From: DASSQJ01 sp963726295
GTDB taxonomy: Bacteria; Actinomycetota; Actinomycetes; Actinomycetales; Dermatophilaceae
Assembly: GCA_963726295.1 (NCBI GenBank)
Contig: CAVSBW010000007.1
Location: forward strand, 124,001-188,000
DNA length: 64,000 nt
Reading direction: 5' to 3'
Position numbers and translations under genes: made by a program. The notes beneath the pieces were generated by a model. It saw only the letters and a list, made by a program, of their open reading frames with translations, searched no databases and had not been told where the DNA came from. Shown piece after piece: positions 6,896 through 15,799 of the stretch. Each line of letters starts with the position of its first letter. Within the stretch, counting starts at the first letter, position 1.

Positions 6896-8629
6896 ATGCG
6901 ACGATCTCGCATGGTCGCCGTCGCCGGTGCCGTGGCCCTCGCCACGAGTGCACTGGGTGCGACGGCGGCGTCCGCCCAGGGCTCGACGGCCGCACAGTCG
7001 AGCGGAGAAGCCCGCAGCTACGTGGTCCTCGCCGCGGAGGGTGCCGACCTCTCGGCGTTGTCCGACCGGCTGACCGCCGCCGGCGCCACCGTGACCCGCA
7101 CCAACACCGCGATCGGGATGTTGACGGTCACCTCGACCGACGCCGGCTTCGCCGCCGACGCCCGGAGGATGTCCGGGGTCCGCGCCGCTGCCGCCGACCA
7201 CGCCATCGGGTACGCGCCGAAGCTCGTCTCGGCCAAGCCGGACCCGGTCGAGAAGGAGCACGTCTTCACGAAGAGCCGCACCAACGGCTCGGCCAAGCTC
7301 CCCCCGGCCCCCGAGGGCGGTGACCCGTTGGACGGGCTGCTGTGGGGCATGGACATGATCGACGCGTTCGAGGCGCACGGCGTCAACACCGGTGCGAAGG
7401 TCCGGGTCGGTGTCATGGACACCGGTATCGACGCGTCGCACATCGACCTGCGCGACAACTTCGACTCCGCGCTCTCGCGGAACTTCACCACGGACGCGGA
7501 TGACCCGGCCGGTGCCGAGTGCCAGTACGGCGACTGCCAGGACCCCGCGACCGTCGACGACAACGGGCACGGCACGCACGTCGCCGGCACCATCGGCGCC
7601 GCGCTCAACGGCGTCGGCGTGTCCGGTGTCGCACCGGACGTCGACCTCGTCAACGTCCGCGCGGGCCAGGACAGCGGCTACTTCCTCCTCGGCCCGACGG
7701 TCGACGCGCTGACCTATTCGGCCGACGTCGGCATCGACGTCGTGAACATGTCCTTCTACGTCGACCCGTGGCTCTACAACTGCGAGGGCGGCGCGCCGGA
7801 GGACAGCCCGGAGGAGGCCGCCAGCCAGGACGCGATCCTGCTCGCCATGCGTGAGGCCCTCACGTACGCCAACGACCACGGCGTGACCCTGGTCGGTGCC
7901 CTCGGCAACGAGGCCTCCGACCTGGCCAACCCCGGCACCGACACCGGCAGCCCGGACTACGGCTTCGACGGCCCGCACCCCCGGACCATCGACAACGCCA
8001 CCTGCTTCGACGTGCCGGTGGAGGGCCCGTACGTCGTGGGCGTCTCCGCGCTCGGCCCGTCGGAGCGCAAGGCCGCGTACTCCAACTACACGACCGACCT
8101 GACCTCCGGTGAGATCGAGGTCTCGGCGCCGGGCGGCTGGTACCGCGACGGCCTGGGCACGGACACGTTCCGCACCAACGGCAACCTCATCCTGTCGACG
8201 GCCTCGCTCGCCGCGCTGCAGACGACCGGCGAGGTGGACAAGAACGGCAACATCACCCACGCCGGCCGGAACAACGGAGTGCTCAAGGCCTGCGAGAACG
8301 GCAAGCACAACGAGAACACCTCCACGTGCAGCTACTACGAGTGGCTCCAGGGCACCTCGATGGCCTCGCCGCACGCAGCCGGTGTCGCGTCGCTCGTCGT
8401 CGGGGCCCACGGTTCGGGCGCCAGTGCCGCCGACTTCGGCCTCGCGCCCGCCGACACCCGCTCGATCCTCATGGGCACCGCGCGTGACCACGCGTGCCCC
8501 GACCCCGCGACCGTCTCGTACACCGACGTCGGCCGCCCGGAGTCGTGGACCGCGACGTGCGTCGGCACCGAGGACTTCAACGGGTTCTACGGTGACGGCA
8601 TCGTGAACGCGCTGAACGCCGTGTCCTGA
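6896..8629 (+). CDS. Secreted subtilisin-like S8 serine protease
   Basis: The 577-residue protein begins with a signal peptide (MRRSRMVAVAGAVALATS, cleavage near ASA-QG) and an I9-type propeptide region. The S8 domain follows with its full catalytic triad: Asp175 in VMDTGID, His228 in NGHGTHVAG and Ser488 in GTSMASPHAAG. GGAGGA five bases before the ATG fixes the start. A long insert between the His and Ser blocks (residues 290-450) has Cys pairs that could form disulfides. It is an extracellular endopeptidase, probably nutritional. A hairpin follows the stop. Confidence 0.93.
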   Translation: MRRSRMVAVAGAVALATSALGATAASAQGSTAAQSSGEARSYVVLAAEGADLSALSDRLTAAGATVTRTNTAIGMLTVTSTDAGFAADARRMSGVRAAAADHAIGYAPKLVSAKPDPVEKEHVFTKSRTNGSAKLPPAPEGGDPLDGLLWGMDMIDAFEAHGVNTGAKVRVGVMDTGIDASHIDLRDNFDSALSRNFTTDADDPAGAECQYGDCQDPATVDDNGHGTHVAGTIGAALNGVGVSGVAPDVDLVNVRAGQDSGYFLLGPTVDALTYSADVGIDVVNMSFYVDPWLYNCEGGAPEDSPEEAASQDAILLAMREALTYANDHGVTLVGALGNEASDLANPGTDTGSPDYGFDGPHPRTIDNATCFDVPVEGPYVVGVSALGPSERKAAYSNYTTDLTSGEIEVSAPGGWYRDGLGTDTFRTNGNLILSTASLAALQTTGEVDKNGNITHAGRNNGVLKACENGKHNENTSTCSYYEWLQGTSMASPHAAGVASLVVGAHGSGASAADFGLAPADTRSILMGTARDHACPDPATVSYTDVGRPESWTATCVGTEDFNGFYGDGIVNALNAVS

Positions 8630-8667
8630 CCCACGGTCAGGCGGGCCGCGACCCGACACGACCACAT

Positions 8668-8705
8668 CGGATGCCGTCCGTTCCCTCGGGGGCGGGCGGC
8701 ATCCG
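8668..8705 (+). terminator. Strong hairpin terminator after the S8 protease gene
   Basis: CGGATGCCGTCCG and CGGGCGGCATCCG form a 13-bp stem with one G-U pair and a 12-base loop, 38 bases after the protease stop. It lies between convergent genes and could serve both strands. Confidence 0.6.
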
Positions 8706-8756
8706 CGCGTGAGCCACAGGTCCTGCCCGGGCCGCGGGGGCCGCGTGGGCCGGCGC

Positions 8757-9116
8757 TCAGCGGGTGATGACGTAGCCGAGCCAGGCCGCGCCCAGCCCTA
8801 GCGCGAGCGACAGGGCGACGTTGAGCACGGCCTCGGTGCGGCGCCGGTCGGTGAGGGCGCCCCAGACCTCGAGGGCCAGCGTCGAGAACGTCGTCAGGGC
8901 GCCGCAGAACCCGACCCCGACCAGGGCCCCCCAGCGCCCGTCGACGCCGGAGCCCACCAGCACACCGAGCGCGAACGAGCCGACGACGTTGACGACGATC
9001 GTGCCCACGGTGGGCACGGCGTGGAGCCCCTCGCGGGACCAGTGGCTGACGAGGTAGCGCAGCGGGGCGCCCAGGGCGGCCCCGAGCGCGACGAGGAGGG
9101 CGTCGACGGCGGTCAC
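8757..9116 (-). CDS. crcB: CrcB/Fluc fluoride channel, second subunit
   Basis: The 119-residue protein has four hydrophobic helices and the Fluc signatures: ALGAPLRYLV near the N-terminus, GTIVVNVVGSF with the conserved Asn of the fluoride path, and GALTTFSTLALE. It starts with GTG at 9116 and overlaps the stop of the preceding crcB by GTGA. Paired crcB genes are expected to give heterodimeric dual-topology fluoride exporters. No fluoride riboswitch fits in front of the operon. Confidence 0.88.
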   Translation of the reverse strand: MTAVDALLVALGAALGAPLRYLVSHWSREGLHAVPTVGTIVVNVVGSFALGVLVGSGVDGRWGALVGVGFCGALTTFSTLALEVWGALTDRRRTEAVLNVALSLALGLGAAWLGYVITR

Positions 9117-9526
9117 GGTCCTGGCCACACCCGTCGTCCGGCGAGCTCCCCGGCGCCCACCGCGAGCGTCCCGAGGAGGAAGGTCGCGGCGAGGTAGCCG
9201 ACCATCATCGAGACGTGGCCGCTCTCGTAGAGCGTGATGACGTCCGCGGCCAGCGCCGAGAAGGTGGTCCAGCCGCCGAGCAGCCCCACGCCGACGAACG
9301 GCCGCGCGAGGCGGTGCACGCCGGGCCGGTCCACGAGGTAGGAGACGAGCAGGCCCATCGCGAAGGCGCCGGTGACGTTGACGAGCAGCGTGGCCCACGG
9401 CATCACGCCGGTTGCATGGGGGAGGGCCAGGCCCACCGTCCACCGGCCGAGCGCGCCGAGGGCCCCACCAGCGGCGATCGTCGCGAGCAGGGTGGCATCC
9501 GGCCCCCCGCCGGGTCGTGGCGCCAC
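9113..9526 (-). CDS. crcB: CrcB/Fluc fluoride channel, first subunit
   Basis: This 137-residue four-helix protein has GALGRWTVGLAL, the conserved Asn in TLLVNVTGAFAMG, and GGWTTFSALAADV, the Fluc core motifs. The GTG at 9526 was chosen because it precedes the first helix and lies just after the upstream aminotransferase stop (9531). It is translationally coupled to the second crcB. The two subunits differ in charge distribution, as expected for oppositely inserted partners. Confidence 0.88.
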   Translation of the reverse strand: MAPRPGGGPDATLLATIAAGGALGALGRWTVGLALPHATGVMPWATLLVNVTGAFAMGLLVSYLVDRPGVHRLARPFVGVGLLGGWTTFSALAADVITLYESGHVSMMVGYLAATFLLGTLAVGAGELAGRRVWPGP

Positions 9527-9530
9527 CCGG

Positions 9531-10748
9531 TCAGCCCCGCAGGGTCGCCAGGTGGTCGGCGATCCGGCCGATGGCCTCCGTGAGGGTCTCCTCGTCGGGC
9601 AGCGTGACGAGCCGGAAGTGGTCGGGCTCGAACCAGTTGAAGCCGGTGCCGTGGGTGACGAGGATCTTCTTGGCACGCAGCAGGTCGATGACGAAGGCCT
9701 CGTCAGACTCGATCGGGTAGACCTCGGGGTCGAGGCGCGGGAAGCAGTACAGCGCACCCTGCGGCTCGATGCAGCTGACCCCCGGGATGTCGTTGAGGAG
9801 CCGCCAGGCGAGCTTGGACTGCTCGCGGAAGCGTCCGCCCGGCCCGATCAGCTCCTGGACCGACTGGTACCCGCCGAGAGCCGTCTGGATGGCGTGCTGG
9901 GCGGGGACGTTGGCGCACATCCGCATGTTGGCCAGCAGCGTCAGGCCCTCGAGGAAGTCCTCCGCGAGGTGCTTCGGGCCGCTCACCATCACCCAGCCGG
10001 CGCGGTAGCCGCACACGCGGTACGCCTTCGACAGGCCGCTGAAGGTGAGGCAGAGGACGTCGTCGCCGGCGAAGCTCGCGGCGTGGTGGTGCACGGCGTC
10101 GTCGAAGAGGATCTTCTCGTAGATCTCGTCGGCCATGAGGACGAGGTCGTGGCGGCGGGCGATGTCGACCAGCGCCCGCACCGTCTCCTCCGAGTACACC
10201 GCGCCCGTCGGGTTGTTCGGGTTGATGACGACGAGCGCGTGGGTGTTCTCGGTGATCCGCGACTCGATGTCCTCGAGGTCGGGATTCCACCTGTTCGACT
10301 CGTCGCACCGGTAGTGGACGGGGGTGCCGCCGGCGAGCGACACCGCGCCGGTCCACAGGGGGTAGTCGGGGGCGGGCACCAGCACCTCGTTGCCGTCGTC
10401 GACAAAGGCCTGGAGCACCATCGAGATCAGCTCGGAGACCCCGTTGCCGATGAAGACGTCGTCGACCACGACGTCCCGCAGGCCGTGCGACTGGTAGTAC
10501 TGCGCGACCGCGGTTCGCGCCGAGTAGATGCCCCTCGAGTCGGCGTACCCCTGGCTGTCGGGCAGGTTGTGCACCATGTCGGCGACGATCGCCTCCGGGG
10601 CCTCGAAGCCGAACGGGGCGGTGTTGCCGATGTTGAGCTTGAGGATCTTGTGCCCCTCGTTCTCGAGGCGCTGGGCCTCGACGAGGATCGGGCCGCGCAC
10701 GTCGTAGCGCACGTGCTGGAGCTTCTTGCTCTGGACGATCCGGCGCAT
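9531..10748 (-). CDS. alaA: Alanine transaminase (AlaA-type aminotransferase class I)
   Basis: The 405-residue PLP enzyme matches recalled E. coli AlaA along its length: KLQHVRYDVRGPIL, KLNIGNTAPFGFEAP, FIGNGVSELI, PAPDYPLWTGAVSL, INPNNPTGAVYS, MCANVPAQHAIQTALGGYQS. The PLP-binding lysine lies in SGLSKAYRVCGYRAGW. It interconverts pyruvate/glutamate with alanine/2-oxoglutarate in the cytoplasm. The ATG at 10748 opens the conserved N-terminus (MRRIVQSKKL). The crcB pair follows with only four bases between, so some read-through is likely. Confidence 0.93.
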   Translation of the reverse strand: MRRIVQSKKLQHVRYDVRGPILVEAQRLENEGHKILKLNIGNTAPFGFEAPEAIVADMVHNLPDSQGYADSRGIYSARTAVAQYYQSHGLRDVVVDDVFIGNGVSELISMVLQAFVDDGNEVLVPAPDYPLWTGAVSLAGGTPVHYRCDESNRWNPDLEDIESRITENTHALVVINPNNPTGAVYSEETVRALVDIARRHDLVLMADEIYEKILFDDAVHHHAASFAGDDVLCLTFSGLSKAYRVCGYRAGWVMVSGPKHLAEDFLEGLTLLANMRMCANVPAQHAIQTALGGYQSVQELIGPGGRFREQSKLAWRLLNDIPGVSCIEPQGALYCFPRLDPEVYPIESDEAFVIDLLRAKKILVTHGTGFNWFEPDHFRLVTLPDEETLTEAIGRIADHLATLRG

Positions 10749-10916
10749 GGTGCCAGTCTCGCAGCCCGCCCGCGCGCCGTGTCCGACCGTCCATCGCCCC
10801 CGCCGGGTCGCAGGCGGGTCGCGGGGTCGCGCCGCGGTCGCACCACCTTTCCGGCGCGTTACCTGCCGGCGGGTGGATGCCGTGCCGCACGGACACCCGC
10901 CCCTAGCCTTGGGGGC

Positions 10917-11666
10917 GTGGTGCGCATCCTGCTCGTCGAGGACGACACCACGGTCCGCGAGGCCGTGGCGGCGTACCTGACCCGCGCCGGCCACGAGGTC
11001 GACGCGGTGGCCGACGGTGAGGCCGCCGTCGAGCACTACACCGCACGGCCGGCCGACGTGGTGCTGCTCGACCTCATGCTTCCCGGGCTCGGCGGCCTCG
11101 AGGTGACCCGTCGGCTGCGGTCGATGCGCCGCGACCTGCCGCTCATCATGGTCACGGCCCGCGGGCAGGAGCACGAGCGGGTCCAGGGGCTGCAGCACGG
11201 CGCCGACGACTACGTGACGAAGCCGTTCAGCGTCCGCGAGCTCGAGCTGCGCGTGCGCTCCTTGGTGCGCCGCACGGCCGCTGCGCCGACCGAGGTCAGC
11301 GGCACCCTGTGCGACGGCGACCTCGAGCTCGACCTCGGGGCGCGGTCCGCCCTGCGCGGTGGCGAGCCGCTGCAGCTGACCGCTCGCGAGTTCGACCTGC
11401 TCGCCTGGTTCCTCCAGCACCCCGGCGTCGTGTGGTCGCGCGACCAGCTCATCAAGGAGGTGTGGGGCTGGGACATCGGCGACCCGTCGACCGTCACGGT
11501 CCACGTGCGGCGGGTTCGCGAGAAGGTCGAGGCCGACCCCAGCGCCCCCACCCGGTTGGCCACCGTCTTCGGCCGGGGCTACCGATGGGATGCTGCCGAA
11601 CCGCCCGCCGGCACCACCGGCGACCCGTCCGCCGGCGTCACCGAGGGGCCGCCCGGTGACGCCTGA
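10917..11666 (+). CDS. OmpR-family response regulator
   Basis: The 249-residue protein has an N-terminal receiver domain: ILLVEDD acidic pocket, phospho-acceptor Asp52 in LLDLMLPG, and Lys in YVTKPFSVREL. It is followed by a C-terminal winged helix (LTAREFDLLAWFLQHPG, WGWDIGDPSTVTVHVRRVREK, TVFGRGYRW). A GTG GTG tandem at 10917/10920 leaves the exact start uncertain by one codon. It overlaps the histidine kinase start by 11 bases, so the two form a coupled two-component pair. The stimulus is unknown. Confidence 0.92.
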   Translation: MVRILLVEDDTTVREAVAAYLTRAGHEVDAVADGEAAVEHYTARPADVVLLDLMLPGLGGLEVTRRLRSMRRDLPLIMVTARGQEHERVQGLQHGADDYVTKPFSVRELELRVRSLVRRTAAAPTEVSGTLCDGDLELDLGARSALRGGEPLQLTAREFDLLAWFLQHPGVVWSRDQLIKEVWGWDIGDPSTVTVHVRRVREKVEADPSAPTRLATVFGRGYRWDAAEPPAGTTGDPSAGVTEGPPGDA

Positions 11667-12708
11667 GACCTCGGCGGTCGTCGTCTCCGCGACGGTCACG
11701 GCCGCTGCCGGCACCGTGGGGGCCCTCGCCCTGGCGCGGGTGGCGTCGAGGCGCCCGGCCATCGCGGCCCTCGGGGCCCCGATCGTGCTCGTCGCCTCCC
11801 TGGGCGCCGGGGTGGCGGTGGCCAGCCGGTCGATGCTCATCGGCGGGGACGACTACCGCACCCTGTTGTTCGTGCTCCTGGCGGGCGCACCGATGGCGGT
11901 CATCGTCGGCCTCGTCCTCGCCCGGCGGGTCTGGCGGCTCGAGGGGGAGCACGCGCGCGAGCGCGCCGACCGCGACCGCGCCCAGCAGGTCGAGTCGTCG
12001 CGGCGCGAGACCATCCGCTGGCTGTCCCATGACCTGCGGACACCGCTGGCCGGCATCCGCGCCCTCGCCGAGTCGCTCGAGGACGATGCCGTCGCCGACC
12101 CCCACGCGGCCCACGGGCGGATCGTCACCGAGGTCGACCGGATGGACGCGATGGTCGACGACATCTCCGAGCTGTCGCGGCTGCACGGCGACGCCGCCAG
12201 ACGGTCCGAGCCGGCTGCGCTGGACGACCTCGTGTCCGACGCCGTGTCCACCGTGATGCCGCTGGCCGATGCTGCCGGCGTCGGGGTCAGGGCCCGCGCC
12301 CTCTCGGGGTCGGTGCTCGAGGTCGACGCCCGGGGGGTGACACGGGCGGTCACGAACCTGCTGCGCAACGCGGTGCAGCACACACCGCCGGGAGGCGCCG
12401 TCGAGGTGTGCACGCACACGGCGAGCGAGCGCGTGGAGGTGGAGGTCTCGGACGGCTGCGGCGGGATCCCCCCGGCGGACCTCGAGCACGTCTTCGAGCC
12501 CGGGTGGCGGGGTGACGGCTCCCGCTCCGAGCGTGGGATGGGTCTGGGGCTGGCCATCGCCAGTGAAGTGGCGCGGGGCCACGGCGGTGAGACCCGGGTC
12601 CGCAACACCCCGGACGGCACCGGCTGCGTGTTCACCCTCTCCCTCCCCCTCCCCCCCTCTCGCGGAGTCAGGAGGACTCCGCCGGGTCAGGATGCAGTAC
12701 GGCCCTGA
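11656..12708 (+). CDS. Sensor histidine kinase, partner of the upstream response regulator
   Basis: The 350-residue kinase starts at GTG 11656 inside the regulator's last codons. Three hydrophobic stretches (residues 7-30, 38-57, 70-90) anchor it with almost no periplasmic domain, so it probably senses a membrane or intracellular signal. The phosphorylated His125 is in WLSHDLRTPLAGI. The ATPase boxes are NLLRNAVQHTPPGG, VSDGCGGIP and GMGLGLAIASEVARGHGG. The C-terminal codons contain a C-rich tract (12632-12659) and an internal 8-bp hairpin (12662-12682). Confidence 0.9.
   Translation: MTPETSAVVVSATVTAAAGTVGALALARVASRRPAIAALGAPIVLVASLGAGVAVASRSMLIGGDDYRTLLFVLLAGAPMAVIVGLVLARRVWRLEGEHARERADRDRAQQVESSRRETIRWLSHDLRTPLAGIRALAESLEDDAVADPHAAHGRIVTEVDRMDAMVDDISELSRLHGDAARRSEPAALDDLVSDAVSTVMPLADAAGVGVRARALSGSVLEVDARGVTRAVTNLLRNAVQHTPPGGAVEVCTHTASERVEVEVSDGCGGIPPADLEHVFEPGWRGDGSRSERGMGLGLAIASEVARGHGGETRVRNTPDGTGCVFTLSLPLPPSRGVRRTPPGQDAVRP
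12662..12682 (+). terminator. Hairpin inside the last codons of the kinase gene
   Basis: GCGGAGTC-aggag-GACTCCGC gives an 8-bp stem 24 bases before the kinase stop codon. It may work as a terminator for the two-component operon despite lying in coding sequence. Confidence 0.35.
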
Positions 12709-12891
12709 GTCGGCGAGATGCACCTGACTGGGCGCGCGGCGGCGCCACGGCGGCATCTCGACCGGTCCGGGCGGTGGCCGCCTCCTTACCCGGTAGTGAC
12801 GGGAGTCCCCACCCGCTGGTGCCGCAGCCGCGCGCATCGTTCACTGGAGGTGCGCCCACACCGGGCGCGCCCGTCGTCGAGGAGGACCCGC

Positions 12892-13380
12892 ATGCGCCGC
12901 GCCGCGCTCCCCGCCCTGGCCGCTGCCGCCCTGGCCCTGACCCTCGCCGGCTGTGGCTCGGCGACGTCCGGGGAGGCCGCCGGCTCCGGCCAGCAGACGA
13001 CCAGCGGTGCGGCATCGGCCGACGCAACCTCGGGGACCGCGGGGGCCACGGCCGGCGGCGACACCGCCGCCGGGGGTGCGTACGTCACGCTCGCCGACTA
13101 CCGGGCCGCTCCGGAGGCCCACGCGGGCACCAAGGTCGTCTACTTCTTCCACGCCACGTGGTGTCCGTCGTGCCGTGCCACCGACGCCGCCATCGGCGAG
13201 ACCGGCGTCCCCGACGGCCTCACGGTGGTCAAGGTCGACTACGACACCGAGACCGACCTGCGCCAGCGGTACGGCGTCACCCAGCAGCACACCTTCGTCC
13301 AGGTCGACGAGAACGGTGCCGAGCTGTCCAAGTGGACCGGCTCTCAAGACGGCGCGGCCATCCTCGCCGGGACGGTCTGA
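12892..13380 (+). CDS. Thioredoxin-family lipoprotein
   Basis: This 162-residue exported protein has a lipoprotein signal, MRRAALPALAAAALALTL, with a LAGC lipobox at Cys21. A Ser/Thr/Gly/Ala-rich linker (22-62) is followed by a thioredoxin fold with a WCPSC active site (HATWCPSCRATD near residue 90). The usual cis-Pro position before the last strand is not obvious (TQQHTFVQVD). It is expected to carry out thiol-disulfide exchange on the outer face of the membrane. The CcdA-like gene 12 bases downstream is the natural electron donor. Confidence 0.88.
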   Translation: MRRAALPALAAAALALTLAGCGSATSGEAAGSGQQTTSGAASADATSGTAGATAGGDTAAGGAYVTLADYRAAPEAHAGTKVVYFFHATWCPSCRATDAAIGETGVPDGLTVVKVDYDTETDLRQRYGVTQQHTFVQVDENGAELSKWTGSQDGAAILAGTV

Positions 13381-13392
13381 CGAGACCGGCCG

Positions 13393-14121
13393 ATGGCCGT
13401 CGCCCTCGTGGGTGCGCTCCTCGCCGGCGCCCTCACCACGCTCGCGCCCTGTGCGTTCTCGCTGCTGCCCGTCGTCGTCGGCGGCTCGCTCGCGGGAGCC
13501 CCGGACGCCGGGACGCGGCGGGCGCTGCTCGTCACCGTCTCGCTCGGGGCGTCGGTCTTCGTCTTCACCCTGGCGCTGCGGGCCACCACGGCGCTGATCG
13601 GGGTGCCGGTGTCGGTGTGGCAGTGGGTGAGCGGCGGTCTCCTCGTCGTCCTCGGTGTCGTCACCGCGGTCCCGGAGCTGTGGGACAGGCTGTCGGTGGC
13701 CACCGGCCTCTCCGGCGGCAGCGCCCGCCGCCTCCACGCCGCCAACCAGCGAAGCGGCACGCTCGGCGCCGTGCTCACCGGGGCGGCCCTCGGGCCGGTG
13801 TTCACCTCGTGCAGTCCCCTGTACGGCTACGTCGTCGTCACGGTGCTCCCCGCCGAGCCGGGCCGGGGCCTCGCGCTGCTCACCACCTACGTGGTCGGTC
13901 TCGTCGCGGTGCTGCTCGCGGTGGCCCTCGGTGGGCAGCGCGTGGTCCGGCGGCTGCGGTGGGCCGCGGACCCGCACTCGTGGTTCCGGCGGGGGCTCGG
14001 GCTGGTGCTCGTCGTCGTCGGGGTCCTCGTGCTCACGGGGCTGATGCAGGACCTCGAGGTGTGGGTGCTCGAGCACTCGCCGGTCGCGCCGTGGGAGGTC
14101 GGCGGCGAGCTCGGCCGCTGA
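13393..14121 (+). CDS. CcdA/DsbD-like transmembrane thiol reductase
   Basis: The 242-residue protein has six predicted helices. The two conserved redox cysteines lie in LAPCAFSLLPVVVGG (helix 1) and GPVFTSCSPLYGYV (helix 4), the pattern of CcdA/DsbD membrane domains, which pass electrons from cytosolic thioredoxin to extracytoplasmic thioredoxins. It follows the thioredoxin lipoprotein closely and is most likely its reductant. No cytochrome c maturation genes are nearby, so the role is probably general disulfide reduction or oxidative repair. Confidence 0.85.
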   Translation: MAVALVGALLAGALTTLAPCAFSLLPVVVGGSLAGAPDAGTRRALLVTVSLGASVFVFTLALRATTALIGVPVSVWQWVSGGLLVVLGVVTAVPELWDRLSVATGLSGGSARRLHAANQRSGTLGAVLTGAALGPVFTSCSPLYGYVVVTVLPAEPGRGLALLTTYVVGLVAVLLAVALGGQRVVRRLRWAADPHSWFRRGLGLVLVVVGVLVLTGLMQDLEVWVLEHSPVAPWEVGGELGR

Positions 14122-14147
14122 CCGCGGCGTGGGGCAGACTCACTGGC

Positions 14148-14486
14148 GTGGACGACGTCCTGGTGGAGCGTGTGCTGCGGGCCGTGGAGCAGGTCCCTCG
14201 TGGCCACGTCGTCTCGTACGGTGACATCGCCGCGCTCGTCGGCATCGGCCCGCGACAGGTGGGCTCGATCATGAAGGCCTACGGTGGCAACGTCGCGTGG
14301 TGGCGGGTCACGAACGCGGCCGGCGACCTTCCGCCCCCCCTCCGGGAGCGCGCGCGGCAGGCGTGGGCGCAGGAGGGAATCCTCGTCAAGCCGAGCGGGC
14401 TGGGCTGTCGGATAACGGACTACCGGGCAGATCTCGATTCGGTCGCGTCCGCGTACGACAGGGCCGTGGCCGACCTTCCCGGGTGA
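14148..14486 (+). CDS. Alkyltransferase-like protein (MGMT DNA-binding domain without Cys)
   Basis: This 112-residue protein corresponds to the C-terminal DNA-binding domain of O6-alkylguanine-DNA alkyltransferase: VPRGHVVSYGDIAALVGIGPRQVGSIMKA. The usual PCHRV active-site motif is replaced by VAWWRV, with Trp where the acceptor Cys should be, as in ATL proteins. ATLs bind O6-alkylguanine without removing it and hand the lesion to nucleotide excision repair. The GTG start at 14148 gives the conserved N-terminus. It is cytoplasmic and DNA-bound. Confidence 0.85.
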   Translation: MDDVLVERVLRAVEQVPRGHVVSYGDIAALVGIGPRQVGSIMKAYGGNVAWWRVTNAAGDLPPPLRERARQAWAQEGILVKPSGLGCRITDYRADLDSVASAYDRAVADLPG

Positions 14487-14495
14487 GGATGGGGT

Positions 14496-15782
14496 ATGCC
14501 GACCCCGCAACCGAGCCCCCGGCCACGTCGCCGTCGCGCCGCGGCGGCCACCGCGGCGTGCGCCGCCCTCCTCATGCCCCTCGTCGGCTGCTCGACCGGT
14601 GGCGGTGACGACCTCGGCGAGGTGCCGGCCCCGGCGTCCGCGGTGTCGGGGCCTAGCGCGAGCAGCACGGCCGGCGCCAGCCCGGCGCCCAGCAGCACCG
14701 TGGTCCCCGACCTCCTGGTCGAGGAGGTCGCGAGTGGGTTCGAGCACGGCTGGGACATCGGCTTCCTGCCCGACGGCGGCGCGCTCGTCACCGAGCGACC
14801 CGCCCGGCTCTCGCTCGTCCCGACGCTGCGGCCGGGCACCCGGGCCACCCGTGTCGACGCCGACCTGTCCGACGTGTTCGTGGCGGGGGAGGGCGGGCTC
14901 ATGGGGATGGTCGTCCATCCCGACTTCGCCACCTCTCGCGAGTTCACCACCTGCCAGACCCACCAGGAGGGCGGCGCACCGGCCGACATCCGCCTCGTCA
15001 CATGGCGGCTGTCCGACGACCGACGGTCCGCCGAGAAGGTGCGCAACCTGCTCACCGGGCTGCCCATCTCCACCGGTCGCCACTCCGGGTGCCGCCCCGA
15101 GATCGCCGCGGACGGCGCCCTGCTCGTCGGCACCGGCGACACGGCGGTCGGCACCATCCCGCAGGACCTCACGAGCCTGGGTGGCAAGGTGCTGCGGCTC
15201 GACCTCGACACAGGGAAGCCGTTGCCCGACAACCCGTTCGCGTCAGCATCCAACGAGAACCGCCGCTACGTGCTGAGCTACGGCCACCGCAACATCCAGG
15301 GCGTCGCGGTGCAGCCGGGCACCGGCGAGGTGTACACCGCCGAGCACGGGCCGAGCTTCAACGACGAGGTCAACCGCAACGAGCCCGGGGCCAACTACGG
15401 CTGGGACCCCGCGCAGGGCGGCACCGTGGGTGGCTACGACGAGAGCGTGCCGATGACCGACCGCGACCGCTACCCGGACGCCGAACCCGCGGTGTGGCAG
15501 TCCGGCCGCACCACCCAGGCGGTGTGCGCGGCCGAGTTCCTCGAGGGTCCCGAGTGGGGCGCGTTCGACGGGGCGCTGGTCGTCACCGCGCTCAAGGGCG
15601 CCAAGCTGCTCGTCCTCCAGCTGGCCGACGACGGATCGGTGGCCGACGTCTCCATCCCGGAGGCCACCAACGGCCCCTACGGCCGGCTCCGCGCCGCCCG
15701 GCTCGGGCCCGACGGCGCGCTCTACGTCACCACCACCAACGGCGACGACGACAAGCTCCTCCGCATCACCCCGCGCACCTGA
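14496..15782 (+). CDS. PQQ-dependent sugar dehydrogenase-like lipoprotein (GSDH family)
   Basis: The 428-residue protein starts with an arginine-rich signal and a lipobox ending LMPLVGC (Cys30). The rest is a six-bladed beta-propeller of the glucose/sorbosone dehydrogenase type: GWDIGFLPDGGALVTER, GLMGMVVHPDF, GTGDTAV, GGKVLRLDLDTG, SYGHRNIQGVAVQPGTGEVYTAEHGP, NYGWDP. It would sit on the outer face of the membrane and oxidise aldose sugars with PQQ, or act as an aldose sugar dehydrogenase-like protein. PQQ synthesis genes are not in the window. Confidence 0.88.
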   Translation: MPTPQPSPRPRRRRAAAATAACAALLMPLVGCSTGGGDDLGEVPAPASAVSGPSASSTAGASPAPSSTVVPDLLVEEVASGFEHGWDIGFLPDGGALVTERPARLSLVPTLRPGTRATRVDADLSDVFVAGEGGLMGMVVHPDFATSREFTTCQTHQEGGAPADIRLVTWRLSDDRRSAEKVRNLLTGLPISTGRHSGCRPEIAADGALLVGTGDTAVGTIPQDLTSLGGKVLRLDLDTGKPLPDNPFASASNENRRYVLSYGHRNIQGVAVQPGTGEVYTAEHGPSFNDEVNRNEPGANYGWDPAQGGTVGGYDESVPMTDRDRYPDAEPAVWQSGRTTQAVCAAEFLEGPEWGAFDGALVVTALKGAKLLVLQLADDGSVADVSIPEATNGPYGRLRAARLGPDGALYVTTTNGDDDKLLRITPRT

Positions 15783-15799
15783 CCCGGCGCCCGGCGCCG

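Noticed and set aside
9527..9530. Fluoride riboswitch in front of the crcB pair
   Set aside because: Only four bases separate the aminotransferase stop from the crcB start, so no riboswitch fits; the pair relies on read-through or a promoter inside alaA.
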